64,000 nucleotides of DNA. Origin: Candidatus Proelusimicrobium excrementi. GTDB lineage: Bacteria; Elusimicrobiota; Elusimicrobia; Elusimicrobiales; Elusimicrobiaceae. Where the stretch lies: positions 331,946 through 395,945 of the forward strand of contig CAKUBV010000001.1 of NCBI GenBank assembly GCA_934643455.1, written 5' to 3'. Position 1 is the first letter of the stretch. Every line of letters starts with the position of its first letter. Below, one piece after another: positions 8,575 through 17,792 of this stretch. Under the pieces are notes generated by a model. That model made no database searches. It saw only the letters and a list, made by a program, of their open reading frames with translations, and had not been told where the DNA came from. A program made the translations under genes and the position numbers.

Positions 8575-8711
8575 TTCTTATTGCTCCTGGTTGTTTTGTA
8601 ATACAAATTACTTTATCTTAATAAATTTTACTAAATTTTTAACCTTATTTATATATTTAAAGTCAATAAAAAGTTTCCGCAAAAAAAGACCGTGCCCGTT
8701 CAAAAAATTTT

Positions 8712-8717
8712 ATATAA
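8712..8717 (+). promoter_or_regulatory. -10 box TATAAT for the small basic ORF
   Basis: TATAAT lies 22 bases before ATG 8740 and a CGAGG ribosome site sits at 8728-8732. No good -35 hexamer was found 16-18 bases upstream. Confidence 0.4.
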
Positions 8718-8739
8718 TATTTGAAACGAGGTTTCAGTC

Positions 8740-8982
8740 ATGCGTAACAAAAGTTCCAACTATAATATAGTAAAGCAGAGCGAAAAAAACAATACCCGCA
8801 ATTTTATTTGCGGAGTATTCGCTTTTTTGTTTTCCGCAGGGGCTTCTTCCGTTAAGTATATTTCCTCTATTATGCGCCGTTTGAACAATACCTTGAAGCT
8901 TAATCTTTCCATGTTTATGTATTACACCATTAGCTTCAGGCTTTCCCTTAAAAAAAACACGGCGCAGATACTTACAAGATAA
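8740..8982 (+). CDS. Small basic protein of unknown function
   Basis: 80 residues, strongly basic, with two weakly hydrophobic stretches (FICGVFAFLFSAGASSVKYI and LNLSMFMYYTISFRL). It has its own TATAAT, a GAGG ribosome site seven bases before ATG, and a clear terminator 27 bases after the stop, so it looks like an independent transcription unit. I recognise no family. It could be a small membrane protein or a spurious ORF inside an RNA gene that uses the same promoter and terminator. Confidence 0.4.
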   Translation: MRNKSSNYNIVKQSEKNNTRNFICGVFAFLFSAGASSVKYISSIMRRLNNTLKLNLSMFMYYTISFRLSLKKNTAQILTR

Positions 8983-9008
8983 TTTAAATTTTTATTTTTA
9001 TTAATGTT

Positions 9009-9049
9009 AAGATCTGCAAATCAAAAAGAAATGCAGATCTTATTTTTTT
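9009..9049 (+). terminator. Rho-independent terminator
   Basis: AAGATCTGCA (9009-9018) pairs perfectly with TGCAGATCTT (9032-9041), then ATTTTTTTA. It closes the unit containing the 80-residue ORF. Confidence 0.85.
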
Positions 9050-9147
9050 ATGCAGTCAGCACTACGCGGGCAAAACCCGTAAAAAAAGGAAAAGGGCGCA
9101 AAAGAAAAGAAAAAATTAAAAAGCCCTGTTAAAAATGGTGGAAACGT

Positions 9148-12100
9148 ATGAAAACACTGAAAAACGCCGCAATAAAGAAAATAACGGCAATAATACTGTC
9201 GGCGTGCATATTGACGCAATTAAGCGTCCCTTCGCTTGCGTACAGCGGCGAATTCTTAACGCTGGGATATAATGAACCCGGCGCGGGCCTTTCTTGGAAA
9301 GGGCTGGACGCGGCGCAAATAGCTTCCGCGTCGGAAAAAATAGAGCTTGCTTATGAACGCGGGGAAAGCGGAAACATTTACGAAAACGCTTTAACTTTGG
9401 CCGCGGAAGAGGAAATCAGCAAAGTAAAATCTTCTTTCCAAGCGAAAGCCGTCAAAGCAGCAAGAGGCAAAGCTCAGGCTTCTTACGGGAATATGTGGCC
9501 CATGCATGTAAAAGTTTCCCAGGCAAAAAACATCGCTTGGCTTGAAACTTCCATGCAGACTTTTTTGGCTTCTTGGCTCAAAGAACCGCAAATTATGGAT
9601 TTCAACCTTTTTAACAGAGCCTATTTGAACTATGTCAGGCAAATCTCGCTTGAGCTTGGCAAAGGCAAAACGAAAGTTCCCTATGCAAACGCACAAAAAG
9701 CTTTTGAGGGGGAAATACTGGCCGCCTATCCCGCCAAAACAGTTCATAAGGAATACGTAAAAGAAGCCAAGGCAGAAAAAGCCTGGCGCAAAGCAAACCG
9801 TGCGAAAGTTGAGGAAGCCGCATATAAAACTGTACGCGCTTACGTCGAATCGATAGGCGCTCAGGCTTTGTCGTTCGAGAGCGCGGCTTTACTTAAGGAT
9901 TTGGAACTTAACGGCAAAAAAGCCGTCAGCGCGCAGGAAGCGAAACAGATATATACCTATAATATGGCGCGTTTGCAAAAACAAAACTTTGACGCCTTTG
10001 AACTTGGCGTTCTTTCCGGGGAGTCAAAAAAGAAAGTCGCCCGCGTTTTGGCCAAAGATTTAATAGAAAGCCTTATGACGGCGGCGGTATTCTCTGAAAA
10101 AGGGGACGCAAAGTTTCTTTCCGCGGCCGAAAATCTTATCTACAGAAGTGAAGAGGGCGCAGCTTTCGGGCAGATTTTGGCGGCTTCTTTTTCCGTAATT
10201 TTGGCAAAAGACGGCTGGGGGAATCTGGAAAGAATACTCTCAAGATACACAAAACAGGAACAAGAGGGCGCTTCCTTCCTTGAAAAAATAAACATTTCCT
10301 ACTGGGCTGAGCGCGCCGAGGAAGCCGACGGCAGTTTCTTGGGCAAAGTTTCCCAAAAAACTCAGTATGCTTTAAGCCATTCTTACGGCAATATTTTTAC
10401 GGACTTGGCCATGCTGCTCTCCCAAGACGGCAGAAGCCGCAGTCTGGGTCTGCTCTACCGCTACGGCTCGGGCGCAAAGCAGCCCATAAAACCGTTTTTG
10501 GCTGGGGCTTTACTTTCCAAAAGAACCGGCGCGAAAGAAGCCTTTTCCGCTTCCGCAGCTTTAAAACTGGCCAATACGAACTTCGGCGATTTAAACGCCG
10601 TACAGGAATATGATTTGGACAAAGGCCTTGAGTTAAGATATCCTTCCATAAAAGCGTCTTTAGGCTCCTACGCCGTAACCGACGCGGCTAAAAAATCCGC
10701 CAAGAAAACGCGCAAAAACGCTTTCGGTTATCTTAAAAGGGCGGCGTTTTCAGGCGATATCGTTTTGACGCTGTGGGGCTGCGCCGGGCTTATAAAACTG
10801 GGTGGGAAAACCGTCAGCTTAAGCAAATCGGCCTATACCGCCGTAAAAGCGGCAAAGATATCAAACCAAGCCGCCAGAATCAACTTTATCAGGGCCAATT
10901 ACCAAGCCCTCGCGCCCTATATATCGGCCAAAAGAAGCTTTTTAAGATTAGGCATTAAAATAAGAAGCGGCGTCGGCTTGAAAACCAATCCGGTGCAGGC
11001 GGCTAAACTTCAAAAGGACTTAAGGGTAAAAAATATAGCGCGCCTTGCGCAGGCAAAAGAACAAAAAGCCCTTCAGGCGGCGCAAAGCGGTTCGGCTAAG
11101 GATCAAGCCGCCGCAAGGCTGGCCGACGTCCGCCACGAAGCCGCCGTACTGCAGGACAATTTTTTACTCCAAAACAAACTATACGGAGCCGGCTATGATT
11201 TAAAAGCAGCTTCTTACTTGGATAAAGTGAAAGCCTGGCGCGCCGGCAGACTTTCGGAACTTCCCGCCGCGCCGGTATTTACCGCCGGGGAACAAAACTA
11301 TGCGGCTTTGGGAGGGAGATTCAAAGCGGTCTTAGCGCAATTAAATGCGGCTAAGAAAGATTACAACGCCTTAAAATGGCATAACAGAACCATAATAAAT
11401 CCGCTCAAGGCGTGGTGGAACAAGCCTGCCGGACGTTTTGAAGGCTTCGGCATCGACTTCGGCGAAGGCACAACCATAGCGAAGGCTTTCGGGCTGAAAG
11501 GCTCTTATGTCGAGCCTGTCCTCGGTACAAGAAGCGCAGTTCAGCCTCTTAACCGCATAGGCAAAGTTTATGACTGGCTGGAAAACCATAAACTCGGTTT
11601 TGCGGCCCAAGGTTTAAAATTCGTAAACAATAAAGCCACATTGATGGGCACCGCTTTGCTGTTCAACTACAACGTAGCTACGGTAAGCCCGGCGGCCCTT
11701 AACACCGGCAGAGCCTTGGCGCAGACAGAACAGGTTTACAGCATAGGCAGAACCTTTGCCGCGCCGCGTCTTTTGGGGATAAACCCAGTAAGCGCGCCCA
11801 AAACCGGCGGGTTTAACTTTTCCGCTCTGAAACCGGCCGACGTCGTAGATCCTAAAATTTTCAGTTTCTACAACGGCATGCCTTTAATAAGCGGAAACAT
11901 TCTGCAGGGAAGAGGCGTTTCCTATTGGGCGGCGAAAGTAAAGCAAATGGCCCAACTGCCCGCGGCGGGGGTAATACTGCCTGGGATGTTCCTGCGCGAT
12001 TTTTACAGATACGCAGACGCCCGCATTTTAGGTACGGCTTATAATCCGTCCGAACCTTATTTCAGCTTCGGCAGAGGTGCATTTGCATCCTCCTTAGGAT

Positions 12101-13518
12101 TTGGCAAAGGCCTTTTGGGCGGATCAAGCTGGCTTTTGGGCAAAAAAGACTCCGGCCCCAAAGCTTCCGCATTTATATACAACTTCCTTGCGGCCACCAC
12201 CGTTACGGCCACGGCCCCGATGATAAGCCAAGTGTATAATTTGGATACCGCGGCCACAAACACCATAATCAGCTTTATAAGCTATTTGCCGGCCATGGCG
12301 GTGCCTTTTATGGGGTACTTCTTTAAAAAATACGGAGTAACGAATACGGCAAAAGCGGCCTCCGCGGCTACGGCTTTAGGCGTAGGTATGACGATATTCG
12401 GCGGGCTTAACGGCTTTACCGCAGACGCAAGCGCGGCCGGGCTTTTAACCTCCCTCTCCGGAATAACGCTTATATCCTTGGGCAATGAAATAAAATACGC
12501 CACCATGTACCCGATGATAGATACGAACTTCGACACGCAAAAGGCCCTTTCTCTGACAACGCAGACGGCCATGGCCAGGAGCGCGGGCACGATACTGTTC
12601 CTTGAGTTCGGCCCCATACTGAACTGGGTTTCCCAGTCTTTAGGATTAGGGGAAGTAAACAGCGCGGTTACGTTTCCTTTGCTTTTGGCCCCGTTAAGCC
12701 TTATGGCTGTAAGGAGCATATTTAAAGGCAATTATAAGGATGTGCCTATCCCGGAATCAAAAGGCGACAACGGTCTTAAAGCTTTGGCGCAGATGTTCCT
12801 TAAGGATAAAGACGCGCGCAAAGCGGCTTTAGCCTTCGCCATGATAGAAGCCGGGGAGCTTACCACGTCATTGCTCGTATTTTCTCTGGCGCAGGAACAT
12901 TACGGCGTACTTTCCGATATGCCCAATATATTGGGCGGAGTCCTGATTTACGCCGCCATGGGCGCGGCCAGGCTTATCTGCGGGGAACTGCAGAAACGCG
13001 GGATACTTTCTTCAAATTCCACTTATAAAATATCCGGGGCTTTGGCCGCAGGCGGCCTGAGCGCATTGGCGCTGGGCGGGATGTCCCCTTTAGGCCTTGC
13101 CGGTGCGGCTATGTTCTTTATAGGCGACGCAAACCTCTTTCCGCCTCTTTTGAACGCCACACTTAAAGGAAGAGGGGAAAAAGCCGCCAACACCACGCTG
13201 CTTATATTCAGCTTCTCCAGCGCGGCGGCCATAGGCGGTACGGTGCTGAGCCTGGCCGGCAATATCCTCGGTTCTTTGCAGGCGGCGGTATTGGTGCCTT
13301 TCATGTTTACAGGCGGAGCCATGATTTTGGGCAAAAGCCTGTTTAAAAATAAAACCGCCGCGGAAGAAACGCCCGTAGCTTCCCATTCTTTCGACTTGGA
13401 AACTTCCGTCGTATACATTAACGGGGAGGACGGCGATCCCTCAGCCGGCGCGGAAGCAAGAAAGGAAAGCGCAAAAGCCCCGCAAACCGGGGAGGATAAA
13501 ACCGCCAAATCCAAATAA
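9148..13518 (+). CDS. Giant secreted/membrane protein 1: soluble helical domain plus 12-segment MFS-like domain
   Basis: 1456 residues. A signal peptide (AIILSACILTQLSVPSLAY) is followed by about 980 mostly helical Ala/Lys-rich residues. From about residue 1008 there are twelve hydrophobic segments arranged like a major facilitator transporter. PFMGYFFKKYG after segment 2 takes the place of the MFS motif A loop. A 60-residue Glu/Ala/Lys tail ends the protein. KPFLAGALL, LGSYAV and the hydrophobic patch LTLWGCAGLIKL near residue 540 are shared with giants 2 and 3 (41958-46727, 46959-51752), so the three are paralogues. GGTGG lies six bases before the ATG. MFS proteins normally have no cleaved signal or large N-terminal domain, so this architecture is unusual. 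Substrate or role unknown. Confidence 0.8.
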   Translation: MKTLKNAAIKKITAIILSACILTQLSVPSLAYSGEFLTLGYNEPGAGLSWKGLDAAQIASASEKIELAYERGESGNIYENALTLAAEEEISKVKSSFQAKAVKAARGKAQASYGNMWPMHVKVSQAKNIAWLETSMQTFLASWLKEPQIMDFNLFNRAYLNYVRQISLELGKGKTKVPYANAQKAFEGEILAAYPAKTVHKEYVKEAKAEKAWRKANRAKVEEAAYKTVRAYVESIGAQALSFESAALLKDLELNGKKAVSAQEAKQIYTYNMARLQKQNFDAFELGVLSGESKKKVARVLAKDLIESLMTAAVFSEKGDAKFLSAAENLIYRSEEGAAFGQILAASFSVILAKDGWGNLERILSRYTKQEQEGASFLEKINISYWAERAEEADGSFLGKVSQKTQYALSHSYGNIFTDLAMLLSQDGRSRSLGLLYRYGSGAKQPIKPFLAGALLSKRTGAKEAFSASAALKLANTNFGDLNAVQEYDLDKGLELRYPSIKASLGSYAVTDAAKKSAKKTRKNAFGYLKRAAFSGDIVLTLWGCAGLIKLGGKTVSLSKSAYTAVKAAKISNQAARINFIRANYQALAPYISAKRSFLRLGIKIRSGVGLKTNPVQAAKLQKDLRVKNIARLAQAKEQKALQAAQSGSAKDQAAARLADVRHEAAVLQDNFLLQNKLYGAGYDLKAASYLDKVKAWRAGRLSELPAAPVFTAGEQNYAALGGRFKAVLAQLNAAKKDYNALKWHNRTIINPLKAWWNKPAGRFEGFGIDFGEGTTIAKAFGLKGSYVEPVLGTRSAVQPLNRIGKVYDWLENHKLGFAAQGLKFVNNKATLMGTALLFNYNVATVSPAALNTGRALAQTEQVYSIGRTFAAPRLLGINPVSAPKTGGFNFSALKPADVVDPKIFSFYNGMPLISGNILQGRGVSYWAAKVKQMAQLPAAGVILPGMFLRDFYRYADARILGTAYNPSEPYFSFGRGAFASSLGFGKGLLGGSSWLLGKKDSGPKASAFIYNFLAATTVTATAPMISQVYNLDTAATNTIISFISYLPAMAVPFMGYFFKKYGVTNTAKAASAATALGVGMTIFGGLNGFTADASAAGLLTSLSGITLISLGNEIKYATMYPMIDTNFDTQKALSLTTQTAMARSAGTILFLEFGPILNWVSQSLGLGEVNSAVTFPLLLAPLSLMAVRSIFKGNYKDVPIPESKGDNGLKALAQMFLKDKDARKAALAFAMIEAGELTTSLLVFSLAQEHYGVLSDMPNILGGVLIYAAMGAARLICGELQKRGILSSNSTYKISGALAAGGLSALALGGMSPLGLAGAAMFFIGDANLFPPLLNATLKGRGEKAANTTLLIFSFSSAAAIGGTVLSLAGNILGSLQAAVLVPFMFTGGAMILGKSLFKNKTAAEETPVASHSFDLETSVVYINGEDGDPSAGAEARKESAKAPQTGEDKTAKSK

Positions 13519-13549
13519 ATATTTTTTGCGATAAGCCGGTTTTGAAAAC

Positions 13550-13588
13550 AAAAAAAGCCGTCCGAATTTTATTTCGGGCGGCTTTTAT
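13550..13588. terminator. Bidirectional terminator between convergent genes
   Basis: AGCCGTCCGAA pairs with TTCGGGCGGCT, with A tract before and T tract after. It serves giant gene 1 on the plus strand and probably the LtaS-like gene on the minus strand. Confidence 0.8.
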
Positions 13589-13609
13589 ATAAAGCGGAAT
13601 TAGTCTTAT

Positions 13610-15631
13610 TTAAAGATTTACGCCTTTCATTATTCTCTGCCATACGGCTTTAAATATATTTTTGCCGTAGGCGGAAGCTTCCGGCGCGGCGGCGGCGCAT
13701 TCTTCGGGGGTTTTGCCGCTTAAAGCCGGTTCGGAAGCCTCGCCGTTGATTTCGCCGACGCAGCCGTCTTTAATCCAATACACGTTATGCAGGCCGGTAT
13801 TTTCCTTGGACGGGAATCCGCCGAAAGCGTAATAAATAAATCCTTTCGGGGCGGCAAGTTCCAGCGTAAGCGCGGCGATGTCTTTGTGGGAAGCGGCCGC
13901 ACCGTCTTCAAAAATATCTTTTTTTACGCCGGTCCCGTAAATTATAAGAGGTACGGCTACCTTTTCAAAAACGCCCGGCGTCGGGTTTACCGTCCACCTT
14001 TGGGCGTGATCGCCGGTAAATATAAAAAGGCTGTTTGGGTATTTCGCCGACATATCTTTAATAAAAGCGGAAATATATTTATCCGAATATTCAAAATGGC
14101 GCAGTTTGGATATCAAGTCCTTATCGCCGGCAAGCGCGGGGGGGAGAATTTCGGCATAAGCCTTTTCGCTCTTTACTTCCGGCTCTTTGGAAAGGGCAAC
14201 CGTTAAAGGAGGATGATTGGAGCTCGTCAAAATAACATTAAAAGAAGGCTTTGAAGCGTCAAAAAGTTCTTTAGTGCGTTCCAAGAAGTATCTGTCCTCC
14301 GTGCCCCAGGCGTTGGCGGGGAGCCCGGCGTAGCTGCCCTTATAATAAGCTTTGTCAAAACCCTGCGCGCTCATAAAAACGCCGACGTTTTCCCAAGAGG
14401 GAAACCCTCCGTAAAAAAAGCGCGTTTCATAGCCGAGTTTTTTTAATTGCACCGCCAAGGAAGTTTCATAAGGTTTAAGCGCGCTTGCTTGGCTGAAGCC
14501 CTGTATATTAATCTCCGGCAGGCCCCAAACTATGCTTGCCAAACCGAACATCGTTCCGTTCGCCGCAGGCAGAAAGTGTTTAAGCATTGCGCCCTTTTCG
14601 GAAGAAGCCAAAGCTTTCATCCCTTCGGCCGCCCCTAAATAAGAATATTCTTCCAGCATAGGCCAAAGCATATAAGTTTCACCGATAATCAGGAAGATAT
14701 GCTCCGGCTTTTCGGCCGCGCCGCGGGCCGTCTTTTCCAAAAAAGGCAGAAGCGACGAACTGTGATAGTTTGCTCCGGCCAAATCGGAAAGGGTTTGGCG
14801 TATTTCTTCCGGGCTGTAATCGGCGTTTTGTATTTTCCTTAAATTTCTGTGGATTCGGCTGGCTTTATACAAAGCTTGGACGTCGTCTAAAATGGCTTCG
14901 TTTAAAAGGTGGCTGGACATACGGGCGGAGTTCTTCCAATAAATCGAACCGTTATAGTTAAAACTGCCGCCGTGGCGCATATAAACGGCAAAAACAGGTA
15001 TAAAAATTATTATCGCCCAAACTATTAAAGCTTTATGTTTTACGCCGTCAGGGAAGTTCTTGGGCAAAAGGCGCGCGGAAAGCCATTTCTTCCAAAGCCA
15101 GGTAAGCGCGGCCGCCGCCAAAAGCCCCATAAGTATTCTGAGGGGAGCGTTATACTGTTTTACCGCGCTGTCGGCAATGGCAAGAACGTCGTCGTTAAAA
15201 GTATTGAAGATAAAAGGATCGAAAGCGTTATGAAATTCCTTATAATAAGGCAGCCTGGTCTGAAACAGCAAAGAAAGTATAAAAATCTCAAGCGCGCCTA
15301 TATAAAATTTAATTTTTAAAGAGGGCCATTTCGGCAAAACCTGTCTAATCAAAGTGCCAAGGACGAAAGCCGGTATTATAAAAGCGGCGGCGGTCTTAAG
15401 GCTTAGCCTGAATCCGTACCATAAAGCCAGCCAAATGTCCCCGCAGGAAGCCGACCCGGCAAGTTCGGCGCGGAAAAAGTAGATAAACAAAACTCTGTAT
15501 AAAAATAAAACTGCCAGTAAAAATACGAATAATTTTAAATCGGATATGATATCCTGCACAAAAAAAACGAATCTTTTGCCGCCGCCAAGCATACAAGGCG
15601 GCAGTTTTGCGGTTATTTTTTTTAAATTCAT
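13610..15631 (-). CDS. Membrane-bound sulfatase-family phosphotransferase (LtaS/phosphoglycerol transferase-like)
   Basis: 673 residues. Five hydrophobic segments in the first 240 residues anchor an extracytoplasmic sulfatase-fold domain. PEHIFLIIGETYM (first metal ligand strand), PAANGTMFGL (position of the nucleophile Thr), ILTSSNHPP and FIFTGDHAQRW (metal-binding DH) are the motifs of lipoteichoic-acid synthase and periplasmic phosphoglycerol or phosphoethanolamine transferases. In a Gram-negative cell it should decorate glycans or lipids with a phospho-group at the outer face of the inner membrane. GGGAG sits seven bases before ATG. Monocistronic, convergent with giant gene 1. The donor and acceptor cannot be read from sequence. 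Confidence 0.8.
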   Translation of the reverse strand: MNLKKITAKLPPCMLGGGKRFVFFVQDIISDLKLFVFLLAVLFLYRVLFIYFFRAELAGSASCGDIWLALWYGFRLSLKTAAAFIIPAFVLGTLIRQVLPKWPSLKIKFYIGALEIFILSLLFQTRLPYYKEFHNAFDPFIFNTFNDDVLAIADSAVKQYNAPLRILMGLLAAAALTWLWKKWLSARLLPKNFPDGVKHKALIVWAIIIFIPVFAVYMRHGGSFNYNGSIYWKNSARMSSHLLNEAILDDVQALYKASRIHRNLRKIQNADYSPEEIRQTLSDLAGANYHSSSLLPFLEKTARGAAEKPEHIFLIIGETYMLWPMLEEYSYLGAAEGMKALASSEKGAMLKHFLPAANGTMFGLASIVWGLPEINIQGFSQASALKPYETSLAVQLKKLGYETRFFYGGFPSWENVGVFMSAQGFDKAYYKGSYAGLPANAWGTEDRYFLERTKELFDASKPSFNVILTSSNHPPLTVALSKEPEVKSEKAYAEILPPALAGDKDLISKLRHFEYSDKYISAFIKDMSAKYPNSLFIFTGDHAQRWTVNPTPGVFEKVAVPLIIYGTGVKKDIFEDGAAASHKDIAALTLELAAPKGFIYYAFGGFPSKENTGLHNVYWIKDGCVGEINGEASEPALSGKTPEECAAAAPEASAYGKNIFKAVWQRIMKGVNL

Positions 15632-15676
15632 AAAATCTCCCTTCAGCGGACTATATTAAAAAGTATATCAAATTGC

Positions 15677-15682
15677 TATTAT
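15677..15682 (+). promoter_or_regulatory. Candidate -10 box (TATTAT) six bases before a start codon
   Basis: TATTAT at 15677-15682 is only six bases from the ATG at 15689 and no ribosome site precedes that ATG. This arrangement would give a leaderless mRNA for the YbaK-family gene. No good -35 hexamer. Confidence 0.35.
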
Positions 15683-15688
15683 ATTTTT

Positions 15689-16162
15689 ATGAACAACATA
15701 GAACGGGTAAAAGAACAGCTTAAAAAACATAATCTGCTGGAAAGATATTTGGAACTGCCTTCATCTACGGCCACCGTGTCTTTGGCCGCCCAAACCATAG
15801 GCTGCGAGGAAGACCTCATCGCAAAAACGCTGTCTTTCAAGACGAAGCAGGGCGCAGTCGTCATAGTTGCGTCCGGGCAATCGCGCGTAGACAATAAAAA
15901 GTTTAAAGATTTTTTTAAAGAAAAAGCCGTCTTTTTAAAAGGCGGGGAAGTGCCGGAACTTACCGGGCACCCGATAGGCGGAGTATCCCCTTTCGGCCTT
16001 AAAGATGGGGTAAAAGTGTATTTGGACGACTCTTTAAAGAAATATGATTACGTATACCCCGCGGCGGGTGCGCCCAATAACGCCGTCAAACTGAGCCCGG
16101 CCGAACTTGAAGCCGCCTCGGGCGGAACTTGGACAGACGTTTGCAAACAGCCTCAGCCTTAA
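15689..16162 (+). CDS. YbaK/EbsC-family aminoacyl-tRNA deacylase
   Basis: 157 residues covering a complete YbaK domain. Family marks are the Lys in RVDNKKFKDFF, the stretch EVPELTGHPIGGVSPFGL, and YPAAGAPNNAVKLSPAEL near the end. Proteins of this family hydrolyse mischarged tRNAs (for example Cys- or Ala-tRNA-Pro) in the cytoplasm as an editing step. This version is a free-standing domain and not fused to ProRS. No Shine-Dalgarno sequence is visible before the ATG. Stands alone between the LtaS-like gene (divergent) and the aax operon (convergent). Substrate tRNA not determinable. Confidence 0.85.
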   Translation: MNNIERVKEQLKKHNLLERYLELPSSTATVSLAAQTIGCEEDLIAKTLSFKTKQGAVVIVASGQSRVDNKKFKDFFKEKAVFLKGGEVPELTGHPIGGVSPFGLKDGVKVYLDDSLKKYDYVYPAAGAPNNAVKLSPAELEAASGGTWTDVCKQPQP

Positions 16163-16171
16163 TTTATTCTC

Positions 16172-16232
16172 AAAAAAAGGCGGGATTTACTTTTCTTTAC
16201 GCGTTAAACGCGCAAACAGAGCAAATCCCGCC
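16172..16232 (-). terminator. Long hairpin terminator of the aax operon
   Basis: GGCGGGATTTAC (16179-16190) pairs with GCAAATCCCGCC (16221-16232), with an inner GCGTT-AACGC stem. On the minus strand the stem is followed by seven T, so it ends aaxC transcription. Confidence 0.7.
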
Positions 16233-16253
16233 GAACTGATATCAATAAGGCTT

Positions 16254-17726
16254 CTATATCTTTAACAGCCCCCTGGCAAAAGCGTACAGAGCGCAAACGG
16301 CCGCAAGCAATATAAAAAACAATATAATTTTTTCTCCTTGAGCAAAAATCGGCTTTCCGTCTTTGCTCTGCTTTCTGGCCAAAATAAACACCGGCGCGCC
16401 AAAAGCCAAAAAGATGAAGGCCAAAAACAAATATTTAAGCCCGGCGGCGTAAATAAGCCAGCCCCCGTAAACCGTGCCCAAAAGCCCGGTCATTAAGGCC
16501 GCAAACCTGCCGGAAGAGGCGATTTTTTGATATTCTCCGTCTTCGGTCAGTTTCCACAGATACAAAGAACTGAATATATAAGCAGGCAAAACCATAACGC
16601 CCGTTATGCTTAGCATGGTGTTCCAGGCATTGTTTGAAAAGTAAACCAGCAATATGGCTATTTGCATGACCGCGCTGGTAATCCAAAGAGATACACTGGG
16701 CGCGCCGTTTTTGTTTTCCGCGGCGAATTGCTTAGGGAAAGCTCCGCTTTTAGCCGCCGCAAAAGGTATTTCCGCCGCAATCATGGTCCACGCCAGCCAG
16801 CTGGAAAGAACCGCCGCCAGTAACCCGATATTCATAATCCATGCGCCGGGTTTGCCTATAACCATTTCCAATATTCCCGCCGTGGAAGGATTCGGTACGG
16901 CGGCTATTTGTTCCTGCGTCAGGAAGCCGAACGGAAGCAAAGACAAAAGCACGTAAATAATCAAACAGCCGGCAAAACCAAAAAAAGTGGCTTTGCTTAC
17001 CGCCGCCTGGCTTTTTGCCCTGTTTGAAAGCACCACCGCGCCTTCTATACCTATAAAAGCCCACAGCGTAACCAGCATAGTGCTCTTAATCTGCGCTCCC
17101 AAACCGCCCAAGGCTTTTCCGCCCGATACGGCATTACCCCAAAAGTTAAAATCAAATTTGTCAAAATGGAAGCTGAAAATCAGCACCATGATAAAAAGCG
17201 CCAAAGGGAGAAGCTTGCCTATAGTGCCGATAACGTTAAGCACCGCGGCCTGTTTTACGCCGCGCAATACCACGAAATTAAAAAACCATATCAGCAGAGA
17301 TCCGCATACTATCGAAAGCAAATTGTTCCCGCCGGCGAAATGCGGAGGGAAAAAGTAATTTAAAGCGTCCATAGTTATCACGGCGTAGCCGACATTGCCG
17401 AATATTTGGGAAAGCCAATAAGCCCACCCTATCAAGAAGCCGGCAAAAGGGCCGAAGCCCTCTTTGGCGTACATATAAACGCCTGCGGTCAGATCGGGCT
17501 TTACTCTTGATAAAACGCTGAAAGTATTGGCCACAAAATACATTCCTATGCCGGTAATGACCCAGGCCAGCAGTACGGCCCCAGCCGCCGCGCCCTGCGC
17601 CGTATTCTGCGGGAGGGAATATATCCCTCCGCCTATCATTGAACTTATAACGACGCTCGCCAGCCCTATAACGCCCAATTTGCCGGCCGCGCCCGCGGCT
17701 TTAACGCCGCCCCGTTTATCCGCCAT
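16254..17726 (-). CDS. aaxC: Arginine/agmatine antiporter-like APC permease
   Basis: 490 residues with about 12 membrane segments of the APC basic amino acid/polyamine antiporter subfamily. Diagnostic stretches are SSMIGGGIYSLPQN (first broken helix that binds the substrate amino and carboxyl groups), TAGVYMYAKEGFGP, LWAFIGIEGAVVLS (broken helix 6) and NPSTAGILE. It is the third gene of a minus-strand set after an outer-membrane porin and a pyruvoyl arginine decarboxylase, the same order as aaxA-aaxB-aaxC of Chlamydia. It would exchange extracellular arginine for agmatine at the inner membrane. GGGGGTAAC upstream of the ATG is nearly the same leader as aaxA. Two paralogues lie at 36822-39550. 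Confidence 0.85.
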   Translation of the reverse strand: MADKRGGVKAAGAAGKLGVIGLASVVISSMIGGGIYSLPQNTAQGAAAGAVLLAWVITGIGMYFVANTFSVLSRVKPDLTAGVYMYAKEGFGPFAGFLIGWAYWLSQIFGNVGYAVITMDALNYFFPPHFAGGNNLLSIVCGSLLIWFFNFVVLRGVKQAAVLNVIGTIGKLLPLALFIMVLIFSFHFDKFDFNFWGNAVSGGKALGGLGAQIKSTMLVTLWAFIGIEGAVVLSNRAKSQAAVSKATFFGFAGCLIIYVLLSLLPFGFLTQEQIAAVPNPSTAGILEMVIGKPGAWIMNIGLLAAVLSSWLAWTMIAAEIPFAAAKSGAFPKQFAAENKNGAPSVSLWITSAVMQIAILLVYFSNNAWNTMLSITGVMVLPAYIFSSLYLWKLTEDGEYQKIASSGRFAALMTGLLGTVYGGWLIYAAGLKYLFLAFIFLAFGAPVFILARKQSKDGKPIFAQGEKIILFFILLAAVCALYAFARGLLKI

Positions 17727-17792
17727 TTCCGTTACCCCCGTAAGAAAATTGTAAAATTCCGCGCGGGTTTTAGGCCCGCGCGGTAAGACCGC

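Noticed and set aside
12282..13514. Long open frames on the minus strand opposite giant gene 1 (up to 163 codons)
   Set aside because: They mirror the codon pattern of the plus-strand gene, have no ribosome sites, and the plus-strand frame has a clear signal peptide and membrane domain.
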